Shown in pieces: positions 1 through 11,204 of a stretch of 64,000 nucleotides of DNA. This DNA is from Phenylobacterium sp. (lineage in GTDB: Bacteria; Pseudomonadota; Alphaproteobacteria; Caulobacterales; Caulobacteraceae), in NCBI RefSeq assembly GCF_013911965.1, contig NZ_JACESE010000006.1:124001-188000 (forward strand), written 5' to 3'. Position numbers and translations under genes: made by a program. Position 1 is the stretch's first letter. Each line of letters opens with the position of its first letter. The notes beneath the pieces were generated by a model that worked only from the letters and a program-made list of their open reading frames with translations, ran no database searches and was not told the DNA's origin.

Positions 1-453
1 CGGCAGGTGGAGCTCGCCTTCCAGGCGCCGCCGCAATACGCCCACCGCATCGGCGTCGGCGATCGCCTTTCGGCCACGGCCCCCGGCGGCCGGACGCTTT
101 CCGCGGTCGTGACCGCCGTCGCCCCGGCGGACACCGCGGGCGTCGCCCTGATCCGCGCCCGGAGCGAAGAGGGGCTTCCCCCGGTCGGCGCCGTCATGTC
201 CGCCCGGCTGACCTCGGGGACCGGCGGCGTCCTCTCCGTCCCGCAGGACGCGCTCCAGACCCTGGACGGCGCGCCTTCGGTGTTCGTCTTCGACGGCGAC
301 GGGTTCAGCGCCAGACCCGTGACGCCGGGCGCGAGCTCCGGCGGGCGCGTGGAGATCGTGTCCGGCCTCCGGGGCGACGAGCGGATCGCCGCCCGCAACG
401 CCTTCCTGCTCAAGGCCGAGCTCGGCCGGGGCGATGTGGAGCACGCGCACTGA
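1..453 (+). CDS. RND efflux membrane-fusion protein (HlyD/CusB family), C-terminal part
   Basis: The gene enters from the left edge in frame and ends with TGA at 451-453; about 150 residues are visible. They show the beta-barrel and membrane-proximal part of a periplasmic adaptor, with the typical phrase GVLSVPQDAL and then a loop ending in ERIAARNAFLLKAELGRG, as in CusB/CzcB-type adaptors of heavy-metal RND pumps. It would link the inner-membrane pump to an outer-membrane channel. The pump gene starts 2 bp downstream, so the two are surely one operon. The last residues (DVEHAH) are His-rich, as in the island-borne adaptor. Start and N-terminal half lie outside the window. Confidence 0.85.
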   Translation, partial: RQVELAFQAPPQYAHRIGVGDRLSATAPGGRTLSAVVTAVAPADTAGVALIRARSEEGLPPVGAVMSARLTSGTGGVLSVPQDALQTLDGAPSVFVFDGDGFSARPVTPGASSGGRVEIVSGLRGDERIAARNAFLLKAELGRGDVEHAH

Positions 454-455
454 TC

Positions 456-3400
456 ATGCTGGCTTCCATCATCGACGCCTCTGTGCGCTTCCGCTGGCTG
501 ATCGTCGTCCTGGCGATCGCCTTCGCGGCCTTCGGCCTTCGCGAACTTCTGCGTCTGCCGATCGACGCGGTGCCCGACATCACCAACCGCCAGGTCCAGG
601 TGACCACCGTCGCCCCGGCGCTGGGTCCGGAGGAGGTCGAGCGGCAGGTCACCTTCCCCCTGGAAACCGCCCTGGCCGGCCTGCCGGGCCTGTCGGAGAC
701 GCGCTCGCTCTCCCGCCACGGCTTTTCGCAGATCACGGCCGTCTTCAGCGACCGCACCGACATCTATTTCGCCCGCAACCTGGTCAACGAACGCATCCAG
801 GTGGCGGCGGCGGACCTGCCCGCCGGGTTAGCGCCCTCCATGGGCCCGGTGGTGACCGGCCTCGGCGAGGTCTTCATCTGGACGCTCGAGTTCGAAGGCC
901 CGGCGGCCCGTTCCGGCGCGGCCTATGTCACCCCGGAAGGCGAGCGGCTGGTGACCGACGCCGAGAAGGCGACCTATCTGCGCACGGTTCAGGACTGGAT
1001 CATCCGGCCCCAGTTGCTGACCGTGCCCGGCGTCGCCGGCGTCGATGTGATCGGCGGCTACGTCAAGGAGTACGCGGTTCATCCCGATCCCGCGCGTCTG
1101 GCCGCCTATGGCGTCGGCCTGGCGCAGCTGGTCGAGGCCCTGGAACATGCCAACCGCATCGCCGGCGCAGGCTATGTCAGTCGGGCCGGCGAAGCCTACA
1201 TCGTGCGCGCCGACGCGCGGATCCGAACCCTGGAGGAACTGGCCACCACGCCCATCCTCAACCGGAGCGGACAGGTCGTCCGGGTGTCCGACGTCGCGAC
1301 GGTCGAGATCGGCCGCGCCCCGCGCCTCGGCTCGGCCAGCGCCGACGGCCGGGAGACGGTGATCGGCACCGCCCTCATGCTGCAGGGGGAAAACTCGCGC
1401 GATGTGGCCCGCCGGACGGGCGAACGGCTGGAGGCTCTGGCCGCGAGCCTGCCGCCTGGCGTGGCCATCCGGCCGGTGCTGGATCGCACCGAACTGGTCG
1501 AAGCGACGATCCGGACGGTCGAGCACAACCTCGCGCTTGGCGCGCTGCTGGTGATCGTCGTGCTGTTCTTCGCGCTCGGAAACGTCCGGGCGGCCCTGAT
1601 CACGGCGCTCGTCATCCCGCTCAGCTTCCTGTTCGCCGCCAGCGCCATGAACCGGTTCGGGATCAGCGCCAACCTGCTCAGCCTGGGCGCCCTGGACTTC
1701 GGGCTGATCGTCGACGGCGCCGTGGTGGTGATCGAGAACACACTGCGTCGGCTGGCGCTTCGTCGCGCCCAGGCCGGGCGCGCCCTGACCCTGGCCGAAC
1801 GGCTGGAGGTCGCGGCGGCCGCCGCACGCGAGATGGCACGCCCCGCCGCCTTCGGTCAGGCCATCATCCTGCTGGTCTACGCCCCGCTGCTGATGTTCGA
1901 GGGCGTCGAAGGCAAGATGTTCGGCCCGATGGCCGGGACGGTGATGTTCGCCCTGCTCGGGGCCTTCGTGCTCAGCTTCACCTTCGTGCCCGCCATGGCG
2001 GCGCTGCTCGTCCGCGAACCGAAGGGCGGGCACGAGGAGACGCGGCTGGCCCGCGCCGCCCAGGCTCGCTACCGCCCGCTGATGGAAGGCGCCCTGGCGC
2101 GGCCCCGGTCGGTGCTGGTCGGCGCCGCGGTGGCGCTCCTGGCCGGCCTCCTGGCCTTCGCCTCCTTGGGCCGCGAATTCGTGCCCCAGCTCGATGAGGG
2201 GGACCTGCTCGTCCAGGCCATACGCCTGCCGTCCACCTCGCTCGAACAGAGCCAGGCCATGCAGTTCCAGGTCGAGCGCGCCCTCCTGGAGACGCCCGAG
2301 GTGGCGCACGTCTTCACGCGGACCGGGACGGCGGAGGTCGCCTCCGATCCGATGCCGCCCTCGATATCGGACACCTTCGTGATCCTGAAGGACCGCCCGC
2401 TGTGGCCCGATCCCCGGCTGCCGAAGGCCGAGCTCGTCGCGCGCCTGGAGGAGAGGCTCTCCGGCCAGATCGGCCAGAACTTCGAGTTCACACAGCCGAT
2501 CGAGATGCGGTTCAACGAGCTCATCGCCGGCGTGCGCTCCGACGTCGCCGTGATGGTCTATGGCGACGACTTCGAGGAGATGGACAGGACCGCGCAGCAG
2601 GTGGCGGCGATCCTCGGGCGGATCGAAGGGGCGGCCGACATCCGCGTGGAGCAGGTGACCGGGCAGCCGACGCTCACCGCCAGCGTCGACCGCACGGCTG
2701 CGGCGTCTCTCGGCATCCACGCCTCCGACGCGGCCGACGCCCTGGCCATCGCCTTCGCCGGCCGCGCGGCGGGCCAGGTCTATGAAGGCGACCGCCGCTT
2801 CGACGTGGTCGTCCGTCTCGACGACGACCTCCGCGACGATCCGCTCGTCATGATGCAGCTGCCGGTGATGCCGGAGGAGGCCGAGGCGGGCGCGCCGACG
2901 ACGCCCCTCTCTTCGGTGGCCAGGTTCGACGCCGCCGAAGGGCCGAACCAGATCAGCCGCTCCAACGGCAAGCGGCGGATGATCGTCCAGGTCAATGTGC
3001 GGGGCCGCGATCTGGGCGGGTTCGTCTCCGAAGCCCAGGCCCGGGTGGGCGCCGGGGTCCAGCCGCCGCCGGGCGGCTGGGTCGCCTGGGGCGGACAGTT
3101 CGAGAACCTGGAACGGGCGTCGCGTCGGCTGGCCCTGATCGTTCCGGCCGTCTTCCTGACCATCGCCGTGCTGCTAGTCCTGGCCCTGCGCTCGTGGAAG
3201 GACGCCCTGCTCGTCTTCGCCGGCGTCCCGCTGGCTCTGGTCGGCGGCGCCCTGGCGCTGGCGCTTCGGGGGATGCCGATGTCGATCACCGCGGCGGTGG
3301 GCTTCATCGCGGTGTCGGGCGTGGCCACCCTCAACGGGCTCGTCTTGATGCAGGCCATCCGCGGGCGGCTCCAGGAGGGTCTGGCGCCATCGCGCGCGGC

Positions 3401-3644
3401 GCTCGAGGGCGCGGTCGCACGGCTGCGGGCCGTCCTGACCACGGCGCTGGTGGCCGTTCTCGGCTTCGTGCCGATGGCCTTCGCCTATGGCCCGGGCTCG
3501 GAGGTCCAGAAGCCCCTAGCCACCGTCGTCATCGGCGGTCTGACGACAGCCACCGTGCTGACCCTGATCGTGCTTCCGGTCCTCTCATCCCTCTGGCTGA
3601 GAGCCGAAGCCCCTGCGACGGCCGTCCGCGAGGAGGAGCCTTGA
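456..3644 (+). CDS. czcA: CzcA-type heavy-metal efflux RND pump, inner-membrane subunit
   Basis: The product has 1062 residues, the usual size for HME-RND pumps. It shows the N-terminal hydrophobic segment, the two large periplasmic loops, and clusters of membrane helices near residues 350-530 and 880-1040. The TM4 signature is LDFGLIVDGAVVVIEN with acidic residues D414 and D420; this DFGxxxDGA form is known from pumps for divalent ions (Zn, Co, Cd, Ni), so proton-driven export of divalent metal is inferred. It starts 2 bp after the adaptor gene. The precise ion is not resolved. A second, clearly different HME-RND pump lies in the island at 30535-33627. Confidence 0.9.
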   Translation: MLASIIDASVRFRWLIVVLAIAFAAFGLRELLRLPIDAVPDITNRQVQVTTVAPALGPEEVERQVTFPLETALAGLPGLSETRSLSRHGFSQITAVFSDRTDIYFARNLVNERIQVAAADLPAGLAPSMGPVVTGLGEVFIWTLEFEGPAARSGAAYVTPEGERLVTDAEKATYLRTVQDWIIRPQLLTVPGVAGVDVIGGYVKEYAVHPDPARLAAYGVGLAQLVEALEHANRIAGAGYVSRAGEAYIVRADARIRTLEELATTPILNRSGQVVRVSDVATVEIGRAPRLGSASADGRETVIGTALMLQGENSRDVARRTGERLEALAASLPPGVAIRPVLDRTELVEATIRTVEHNLALGALLVIVVLFFALGNVRAALITALVIPLSFLFAASAMNRFGISANLLSLGALDFGLIVDGAVVVIENTLRRLALRRAQAGRALTLAERLEVAAAAAREMARPAAFGQAIILLVYAPLLMFEGVEGKMFGPMAGTVMFALLGAFVLSFTFVPAMAALLVREPKGGHEETRLARAAQARYRPLMEGALARPRSVLVGAAVALLAGLLAFASLGREFVPQLDEGDLLVQAIRLPSTSLEQSQAMQFQVERALLETPEVAHVFTRTGTAEVASDPMPPSISDTFVILKDRPLWPDPRLPKAELVARLEERLSGQIGQNFEFTQPIEMRFNELIAGVRSDVAVMVYGDDFEEMDRTAQQVAAILGRIEGAADIRVEQVTGQPTLTASVDRTAAASLGIHASDAADALAIAFAGRAAGQVYEGDRRFDVVVRLDDDLRDDPLVMMQLPVMPEEAEAGAPTTPLSSVARFDAAEGPNQISRSNGKRRMIVQVNVRGRDLGGFVSEAQARVGAGVQPPPGGWVAWGGQFENLERASRRLALIVPAVFLTIAVLLVLALRSWKDALLVFAGVPLALVGGALALALRGMPMSITAAVGFIAVSGVATLNGLVLMQAIRGRLQEGLAPSRAALEGAVARLRAVLTTALVAVLGFVPMAFAYGPGSEVQKPLATVVIGGLTTATVLTLIVLPVLSSLWLRAEAPATAVREEEP

Positions 3645-3759
3645 GCCCTCCTCGCCGACGGGGCGGCGAACGGCGCCGCCCCATGCTCGCCCTTGCGCAG
3701 CCTCGCCATTCCGCGCACGACTCCGGCCCGAGGAAACACGCCCTTGGGAGGAGCCGACC

Positions 3760-4737
3760 ATGAAGACCCGCATCACTGAACTGCTCGGGATCGAGCATCC
3801 GATCGTCCAGGGCGGCATGCACTATGTGGGCTTCGCCGAGATGGCCGCGGCGGTGTCGAATGCGGGGGGCCTCGGGATCATCACCGGCCTCACCCAGGGG
3901 ACGCCGGAGAAGCTGACCGCCGAGATCGAGCGGTGCCGGGGGATGACCGACAAGCCGTTCGGGGTGAACCTGACCTTCCTGCCCTCGGTCACGCCGCCGG
4001 ACTATCCGGGCTTCGTCGAGGCCATCGTCAAGTCGGGCGTCAAGGTGGTCGAGACCGCGGGCAACAATCCGCAGAAGTACCTGCCGGCCCTGAAAGAGGC
4101 GGGCATCAAGGTGATCCACAAGTGCACGGCGGTCCGCCACGCGCTGAAGGCCCAGGCCATCGGCTGCGACGCGGTCAGCGTCGACGGCTTCGAATGCGGC
4201 GGCCATCCGGGCGAGGACGACGTGCCGAACTTCATCCTGCTGCCCCGGGCGGCCGAGGAGCTGGAGATCCCCTTCCTGGCCTCGGGCGGCATGGCCGACG
4301 GCCGCTCGCTGGCCGCCGCGCTCTGCCTGGGCGCCGACGGGATGAACATGGGCACCCGCTTCATCGCCACGCAGGAAGCGCCCGTGCACCCCAATGTGAA
4401 GCAGACCCTGGTCGACGCCAGCGAGCTGGACACCCGGCTGATCATGCGGCCCCTGCGCAACACCGAGCGGGTGCTGAACAACGCCGGGGTGGAGCGCCTG
4501 CTGGCCAAGGAGAAGGAACTCGGCTCCGCCATCACCTTCGCCGACATCGCGCCGGAGGTGGCCGGCGTCTATCCGGCCATCATGCGCGACGGCGACATGG
4601 ACGCCGGCGGCTGGTCCTGCGGCATGGTCGCCGGCCTGATCCACGACATCCCGACCGTGAAGGCGCTGATCGACAGGATCATGGCCGAGGCCGAGGCCAT
4701 CCTGCGGCGGCGCGTGGGCCAGTTCGAGCTGGCCTAG
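3760..4737 (+). CDS. Nitronate monooxygenase (2-nitropropane dioxygenase family)
   Basis: A 325-residue FMN-dependent TIM-barrel protein. It opens with ITELLGIEHPIVQGGMHYVG, the usual start of the family, and continues with NAGGLGII, a VDGFECGGHPGEDD segment (flavin and active-site loop), and the phosphate-binding phrase ASGGMADGRSLAAALCLGADGMNMGTRF. Family members oxidise alkyl nitronates to carbonyl compounds plus nitrite, but many are annotated only by homology. The ATG is preceded by a GGAGG-type ribosome site (gggaggagccgacc). It stands alone, 115 bp after the RND operon, and is followed by a long inverted repeat that could end transcription. Confidence 0.88.
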   Translation: MKTRITELLGIEHPIVQGGMHYVGFAEMAAAVSNAGGLGIITGLTQGTPEKLTAEIERCRGMTDKPFGVNLTFLPSVTPPDYPGFVEAIVKSGVKVVETAGNNPQKYLPALKEAGIKVIHKCTAVRHALKAQAIGCDAVSVDGFECGGHPGEDDVPNFILLPRAAEELEIPFLASGGMADGRSLAAALCLGADGMNMGTRFIATQEAPVHPNVKQTLVDASELDTRLIMRPLRNTERVLNNAGVERLLAKEKELGSAITFADIAPEVAGVYPAIMRDGDMDAGGWSCGMVAGLIHDIPTVKALIDRIMAEAEAILRRRVGQFELA

Positions 4738-4750
4738 GCTTCATCCCATC

Positions 4751-4835
4751 GTCACCCTGGGCCTTGCGCCCAGGGTCCCTGGCGCCGCTCGCACCTGCCC
4801 TCGACAGGGACCCTCGGGACGAGCCCGAGGGTGAC
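4751..4835. repeat. Nested inverted repeat (REP-like, possible terminator)
   Basis: Outer arms GTCACCCT (4751-4758) and AGGGTGAC (4828-4835) are perfect complements and enclose two smaller hairpins: CCCTGGGC (4755-4762) with GCCCAGGG (4768-4775), and CCCTCGGG (4811-4818) with CCCGAGGG (4824-4831). It lies in the 348-bp gap between the nitronate monooxygenase gene and katG. There is no U-run, so it may be a dispersed palindromic element instead of an intrinsic terminator. Confidence 0.6.
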
Positions 4836-4954
4836 GAAGGGTGTTGAGGCGCAAAGCCCCTCCCCCTTGCGCGGCGGCGGCGTGAAATCTGGGTGACATC
4901 TCGCAGCGCCGCGGGGTCCGCTGCGGCGCGGGAAGCTTCGGATTCCATTGATCT

Positions 4955-7323
<2,369 letters not shown>

Positions 7324-7353
7324 GCGCTCCGGAGCAAGCGGGGAGTCTCGCGA

Positions 7354-7380
7354 GGGGCCGGCAAAAGCCGGCCCCTTTGT
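7354..7380 (+). terminator. Intrinsic terminator of katG
   Basis: GGGGCCGGC (7354-7362) pairs perfectly with GCCGGCCCC (7367-7375) around an AAAA loop, followed by TTTGT. It sits 30 bp after the katG stop. The opposite-strand gene ends at 7383, so the hairpin may serve both convergent genes. Confidence 0.85.
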
Positions 7381-7382
7381 CC

Positions 7383-7652
7383 CTAGGCGACGCGGGTCTG
7401 GTCCGCCCCTTCCAACCGGGCGACCTCGGCCACAAACGCTGCGCAGAGCGCATCGCGTTCGGCGTCCGGCAGCCAGCGCGACATCTGCGGGAAGACGGTG
7501 CGCCAGAACCGCAGCTCCTTGGGCGAGAGCGGCATGATCTGGCTGCCCTGCAGCTGCGCCAGGACAGCCGACAGCTTCGGCCGAACATCCTCCGGCGTGG
7601 GCAGCTTCGCCTTGGGCGCCGGCGGCGGGCCAAACATGTCGAGCTGGGACAT
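7383..7652 (-). CDS. Small conserved hypothetical protein (89 aa)
   Basis: Starts MSQLDMFGPPPAPKAKLPTP and continues with a helical region containing KELRFWRTVFPQMSRWLP. I do not recognise a named family. An upstream in-frame start exists, but the MSQLDMFG start gives a compact protein and avoids a low-quality Arg/Pro-rich extension. It lies 68 bp after the end of the restriction-modification gene on the same strand and could be co-transcribed with it. No catalytic motif, signal peptide or membrane segment is seen. Confidence 0.65.
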   Translation of the reverse strand: MSQLDMFGPPPAPKAKLPTPEDVRPKLSAVLAQLQGSQIMPLSPKELRFWRTVFPQMSRWLPDAERDALCAAFVAEVARLEGADQTRVA

Positions 7653-7720
7653 TTGAAAATGCTGTCCGATTCGGGACGCCCAGGGAATCGGCGGCCGTCG
7701 CTTGCCCACAGAAATTCCCG

Positions 7721-10700
7721 CTACGAGACCTCGACGTCGACCACATGCGACCGGCGCGGCAGCGTCGCCGGCGGGCGGCGCGCCTCTGCGGCGGGGGTCG
7801 GGAGCTGGCTGGCCTCGATGAGCGGACCGTCGCAAATGCGCTCCAGCAGATCGGCCAAGGCGGGCTCCTCATCGAGGGTCAGAGTCAACACGCGCACCAG
7901 ATCGAGCAGTTCGTCGTTCCACGCGTCGGCCCATTGCGTGGGGCGAATGGCGTCGAGTTCGCTGCTGGAGGATGCGGCGCGACCGGCGCCTTTCGCGGTC
8001 CGATAGGCCAGCCATTTGCTCAGCACCGGCATGCCGCTCACCTCGAAGGCCCAGACCTCCGGCCGAACACCGGTCAAAACGCCATCAGCGATGTGAAGCG
8101 CCTGAGCCTCGGGATCGTAAGTCACCTCACCGCCGTCCCTGGGGATGCGCCCCACCGCCGCCGCCCACTCGACGCCTTCGAGAGGCGGCACATACCGACC
8201 GCGGCCGTCTTCCGTGGATGTGAAGCGCTCGGCGAAGGTGTGGAGCCACAGGCGTCGCCGACCGATGTCGACCGCCTCCGCCCACAGGCCCGCATCGGCG
8301 GTGATCGGCGCCCGTAGCCCCGCCGTCTGCAGCGCCTCAGCGAACCGGGTCTGGTAGGCGGTCGTGCTCAGCAGGGCGTAGACATAGGCGGCGACATCCT
8401 CGACCGTGGGCGGTTCAATTCCCAGGGCCTGAGACAGGGCTTCGCCCAATCCCGCGGTGAGATTGGGCTCCTGCGCCGCGGCGTCGCGCCAGAGGGGGAT
8501 GACATCTTTCCCACCATGACTCCCGCGGAAATGGTGGAGGTCTGGGACATAGGCTGAAGCCGTCAGCGCAGGACCGCCTCCGACCCTCCCAGTCAGCAGC
8601 GACGTGAGAAAAACCTGACGATCAGACATGCTCTGCCAAAGCGAGGGACTCTCAGTCTTCGCCAGCCGCGGGTCCTCGATCGCCCACTGGCGATCAAAGC
8701 TTCGGAAGCCGTACCGGCGGAACGGCTCCGGCGGGGAGGCTGCTGTCGTGTCACTCAGACGGGGATAGCCCTCCACCCGTGTTTCGACATTGCGTCCGGA
8801 GTTGGCCGTGTAGAAGAGCAAGGGCTTTTCGTCCCTTGGCGCCTCTGCGAGCCGACGCCATCGGTCCCCCAGCGCCTCCGCCGTCGGCGCCACCGGCCAG
8901 GTGCGGCCGAACTTGCACCCCGGCTGCTGCCACGGGAAAAGATCGGTGATCAGCGGCATCGCGGTCCATTCCGCATCGCCCGTGGGCGGCGCAAATGGGG
9001 CCATCCAGTCCGACGGACCGGTCGCCCATTCGCCGGCCATCGGATCGACCGCAGACGCCATCTGCGCCACGGCGTCCAGCTTCTGGTCGGCCGTCCCTCG
9101 CACGCGCCGATAGTGGACGTCGGCCGGCCGCGCCCGGTCCGACGCGCCATCGCGCGCCATCACCACCACCGCCACCGGCGTCTCGATGGCGAAGACGTTC
9201 TCTTCGGGATTGGCGCCGTGATTGTCGCCGCCGAGATCGATCACCCAGATATCGTCCGCCAGTTCGCGCGCCAGCTTTCGCAAGCCCACAAATCCTGGGC
9301 CCGTCAGCCAGCTGGCCCCGGTGATGAAGGCGACGACCCCCGGCCCGGCGCCGTGCGCCTCGAACGCCTTCCACAGCGCCCAGCGCCAGAAATAGACGTA
9401 GAGATTATAGAGGCTGGCGTGGTGGCTGAAGATCGTGTGCTCGCGCGCCACATCCAGAATGTCGTCGAACAGGCTCTTTCCCGTGGCCCGGCCAGGCACG
9501 GCGCCGTCCAGCACCCAGCCGCCCGAGCCACGGCCCTGGATCTCCCGCTCCACCCGCCGATAGGGCGGATTTCCGATGACCACCGTGACCTGCTGTTCGA
9601 GCTTGATCTGCTGTGCGCGCAGCTGCTCGGCCGCCAGAACCTCGGCGTCGCCGAAGAACTCGGCCTGATGCGGCGGCTGGTAGGGCGATTCAAGCGTGTC
9701 CGTCAGCACGACCTGCGCCGTCGTCGGCTCAGCGCCCTCTCCGCGCAGTTCCGTGAGCCGCTGGCCCAACCGGAGATGAGCCACCGAATAGGGGCCGGGC
9801 AGCAGCTCGAAGGCGAACAGCGACCGGGCAAGGTTGGCCGACGCCTGTTCCGGGCCAGCGGCCCCGCGGACCGCCCGTGCGCGCTCGGCGGCCTTGTCGA
9901 TCACAGCCAGGGGGAAGGCGCCCGAACCCGCCGCGGGATCGAGGGTGACCACGGCCGGATCAGCGAATCCCAGCCGGCGGCCGAATCGTTCGCTCAGCAG
10001 GTGATCGACCATGTTGGTCATCGCCCGCACGATGGCGATGGGCGTGTAATAGACCCCGGCCTGCCGGCGTTCGTCGGGATCGTAGGCGGCGAGGAAGTCC
10101 TCATAAAAGTAAAGCCAGGGCTCGCCCCGCGTGTCGGCGCTGGCGTTCACCCGGTCGGGCTGGATGGCGCTGATCAGGGTCTCGAGCGCGCCGACCTCCA
10201 CCGCGACGGCCTCTGCGAGCGCCGCCTTGTCCATGAGCGGCGCGAAGGCGGCCGCCAGCACCGGGTTCGTCTGACGAAGGGCGTTGCGAGCTTCGCCAAT
10301 CGTGATGAAGCCGTCATGGTCGGCGTCGGCGTCTCGCGGACTGAGGGCGGCGATGACCATCCCATAGGCGAGGACCTGAGAGACGCCATCGGCGAAATCG
10401 CGCACCGAGCCGGTCGGTTGGACATGTTGGCGCCAAGCTCGGTAGCCTCCCTTCGCGGCCTCGGCGGCTGGACCGGATTGGTCGACCAGCCAGAGGAGCC
10501 GGTCTCGCAGGTCCGCTGTGCGGTGGGCGAGGCGGGTCGAGAGGTCTCGGACACTGACCACCGGCGAGGGATCGAGTTCGATGAACAGCCCGAGCAGCCG
10601 GATCAGCCCCTCAGCCTTCCAGCCGTCAGGGTCCTCATAGGGAAGATCGGCCGGCCCATCATAGGGCTCGCCGTTTCGATAGATCTGCGCCCTGACGCCA

Positions 10701-11050
10701 TTGCATACGATGAGGATCTCCGCCTCCACGGACATTCGGCCCCACTGCCGGGCGTTGCGTCCCGACCAAGTCGAGACATCGACGGAGATCGAAGGCGCCT
10801 TGAGTTCGACAAAGCCCTTCTGCCGGCTGGAGCCGCCACGGGTCACAATAGCGGCGAAGTCCGGCCTAACCCCCTCCAGGCGCGTCTCTCGGACGAGGTT
10901 CAGGGTTCCCAGCCCCGCGACATCCGCCAGAGCGCAAAACAGATTGCTTACCGGCGTGGTGAGCTGAGCCTCTTCTTCTGCGTTCAAGGCGCCGCGGGCG
11001 GCGGCATGGACGGAATCGAAGTAGCGGCGCGCGAGGTCCTGAACGGTCAT
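7721..11050 (-). CDS. Single-chain restriction-modification enzyme: PD-ExK nuclease, N6-adenine methylase, ISP-type specificity region
   Basis: The 1109-residue protein has an N-terminal nuclease-like domain (RPDF with D64, then FVELK with E82 and K84), a helical linker, and a gamma-class N6-adenine methylase core: GVYYTP near 332, motif I DPAAGSGAFP at 371-380, and motif IV NPPY at 494-497. The C-terminal half resembles the ISP (LlaBIII-type) specificity domain, with phrases like VIPLWRD and AAYVYALLST. No helicase DEAD/Walker segment lies between nuclease and methylase, so it resembles type IIG or helicase-less ISP enzymes that cut and modify DNA in one chain. A canonical EF-hand loop, DADHDGFITIGE, occupies residues 242-253. 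It stands alone, with no separate S or R subunit. Confidence 0.85.
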   Translation of the reverse strand: MTVQDLARRYFDSVHAAARGALNAEEEAQLTTPVSNLFCALADVAGLGTLNLVRETRLEGVRPDFAAIVTRGGSSRQKGFVELKAPSISVDVSTWSGRNARQWGRMSVEAEILIVCNGVRAQIYRNGEPYDGPADLPYEDPDGWKAEGLIRLLGLFIELDPSPVVSVRDLSTRLAHRTADLRDRLLWLVDQSGPAAEAAKGGYRAWRQHVQPTGSVRDFADGVSQVLAYGMVIAALSPRDADADHDGFITIGEARNALRQTNPVLAAAFAPLMDKAALAEAVAVEVGALETLISAIQPDRVNASADTRGEPWLYFYEDFLAAYDPDERRQAGVYYTPIAIVRAMTNMVDHLLSERFGRRLGFADPAVVTLDPAAGSGAFPLAVIDKAAERARAVRGAAGPEQASANLARSLFAFELLPGPYSVAHLRLGQRLTELRGEGAEPTTAQVVLTDTLESPYQPPHQAEFFGDAEVLAAEQLRAQQIKLEQQVTVVIGNPPYRRVEREIQGRGSGGWVLDGAVPGRATGKSLFDDILDVAREHTIFSHHASLYNLYVYFWRWALWKAFEAHGAGPGVVAFITGASWLTGPGFVGLRKLARELADDIWVIDLGGDNHGANPEENVFAIETPVAVVVMARDGASDRARPADVHYRRVRGTADQKLDAVAQMASAVDPMAGEWATGPSDWMAPFAPPTGDAEWTAMPLITDLFPWQQPGCKFGRTWPVAPTAEALGDRWRRLAEAPRDEKPLLFYTANSGRNVETRVEGYPRLSDTTAASPPEPFRRYGFRSFDRQWAIEDPRLAKTESPSLWQSMSDRQVFLTSLLTGRVGGGPALTASAYVPDLHHFRGSHGGKDVIPLWRDAAAQEPNLTAGLGEALSQALGIEPPTVEDVAAYVYALLSTTAYQTRFAEALQTAGLRAPITADAGLWAEAVDIGRRRLWLHTFAERFTSTEDGRGRYVPPLEGVEWAAAVGRIPRDGGEVTYDPEAQALHIADGVLTGVRPEVWAFEVSGMPVLSKWLAYRTAKGAGRAASSSSELDAIRPTQWADAWNDELLDLVRVLTLTLDEEPALADLLERICDGPLIEASQLPTPAAEARRPPATLPRRSHVVDVEVS

Positions 11051-11204
11051 AGGCTCAGCTTATGGCGCGTCATCTCACCACGGAAGAGCGCGCCGTTGCG
11101 CCGGTGCGCGGCCCGGTCGTAGGAGGGCGGCGGCGACCCCACGACTGGGCTCGCGGCGTCGCAACCCCGTGCGCGCCGCGCCGCCAGGCGCTATCTAGGC
11201 GGCC

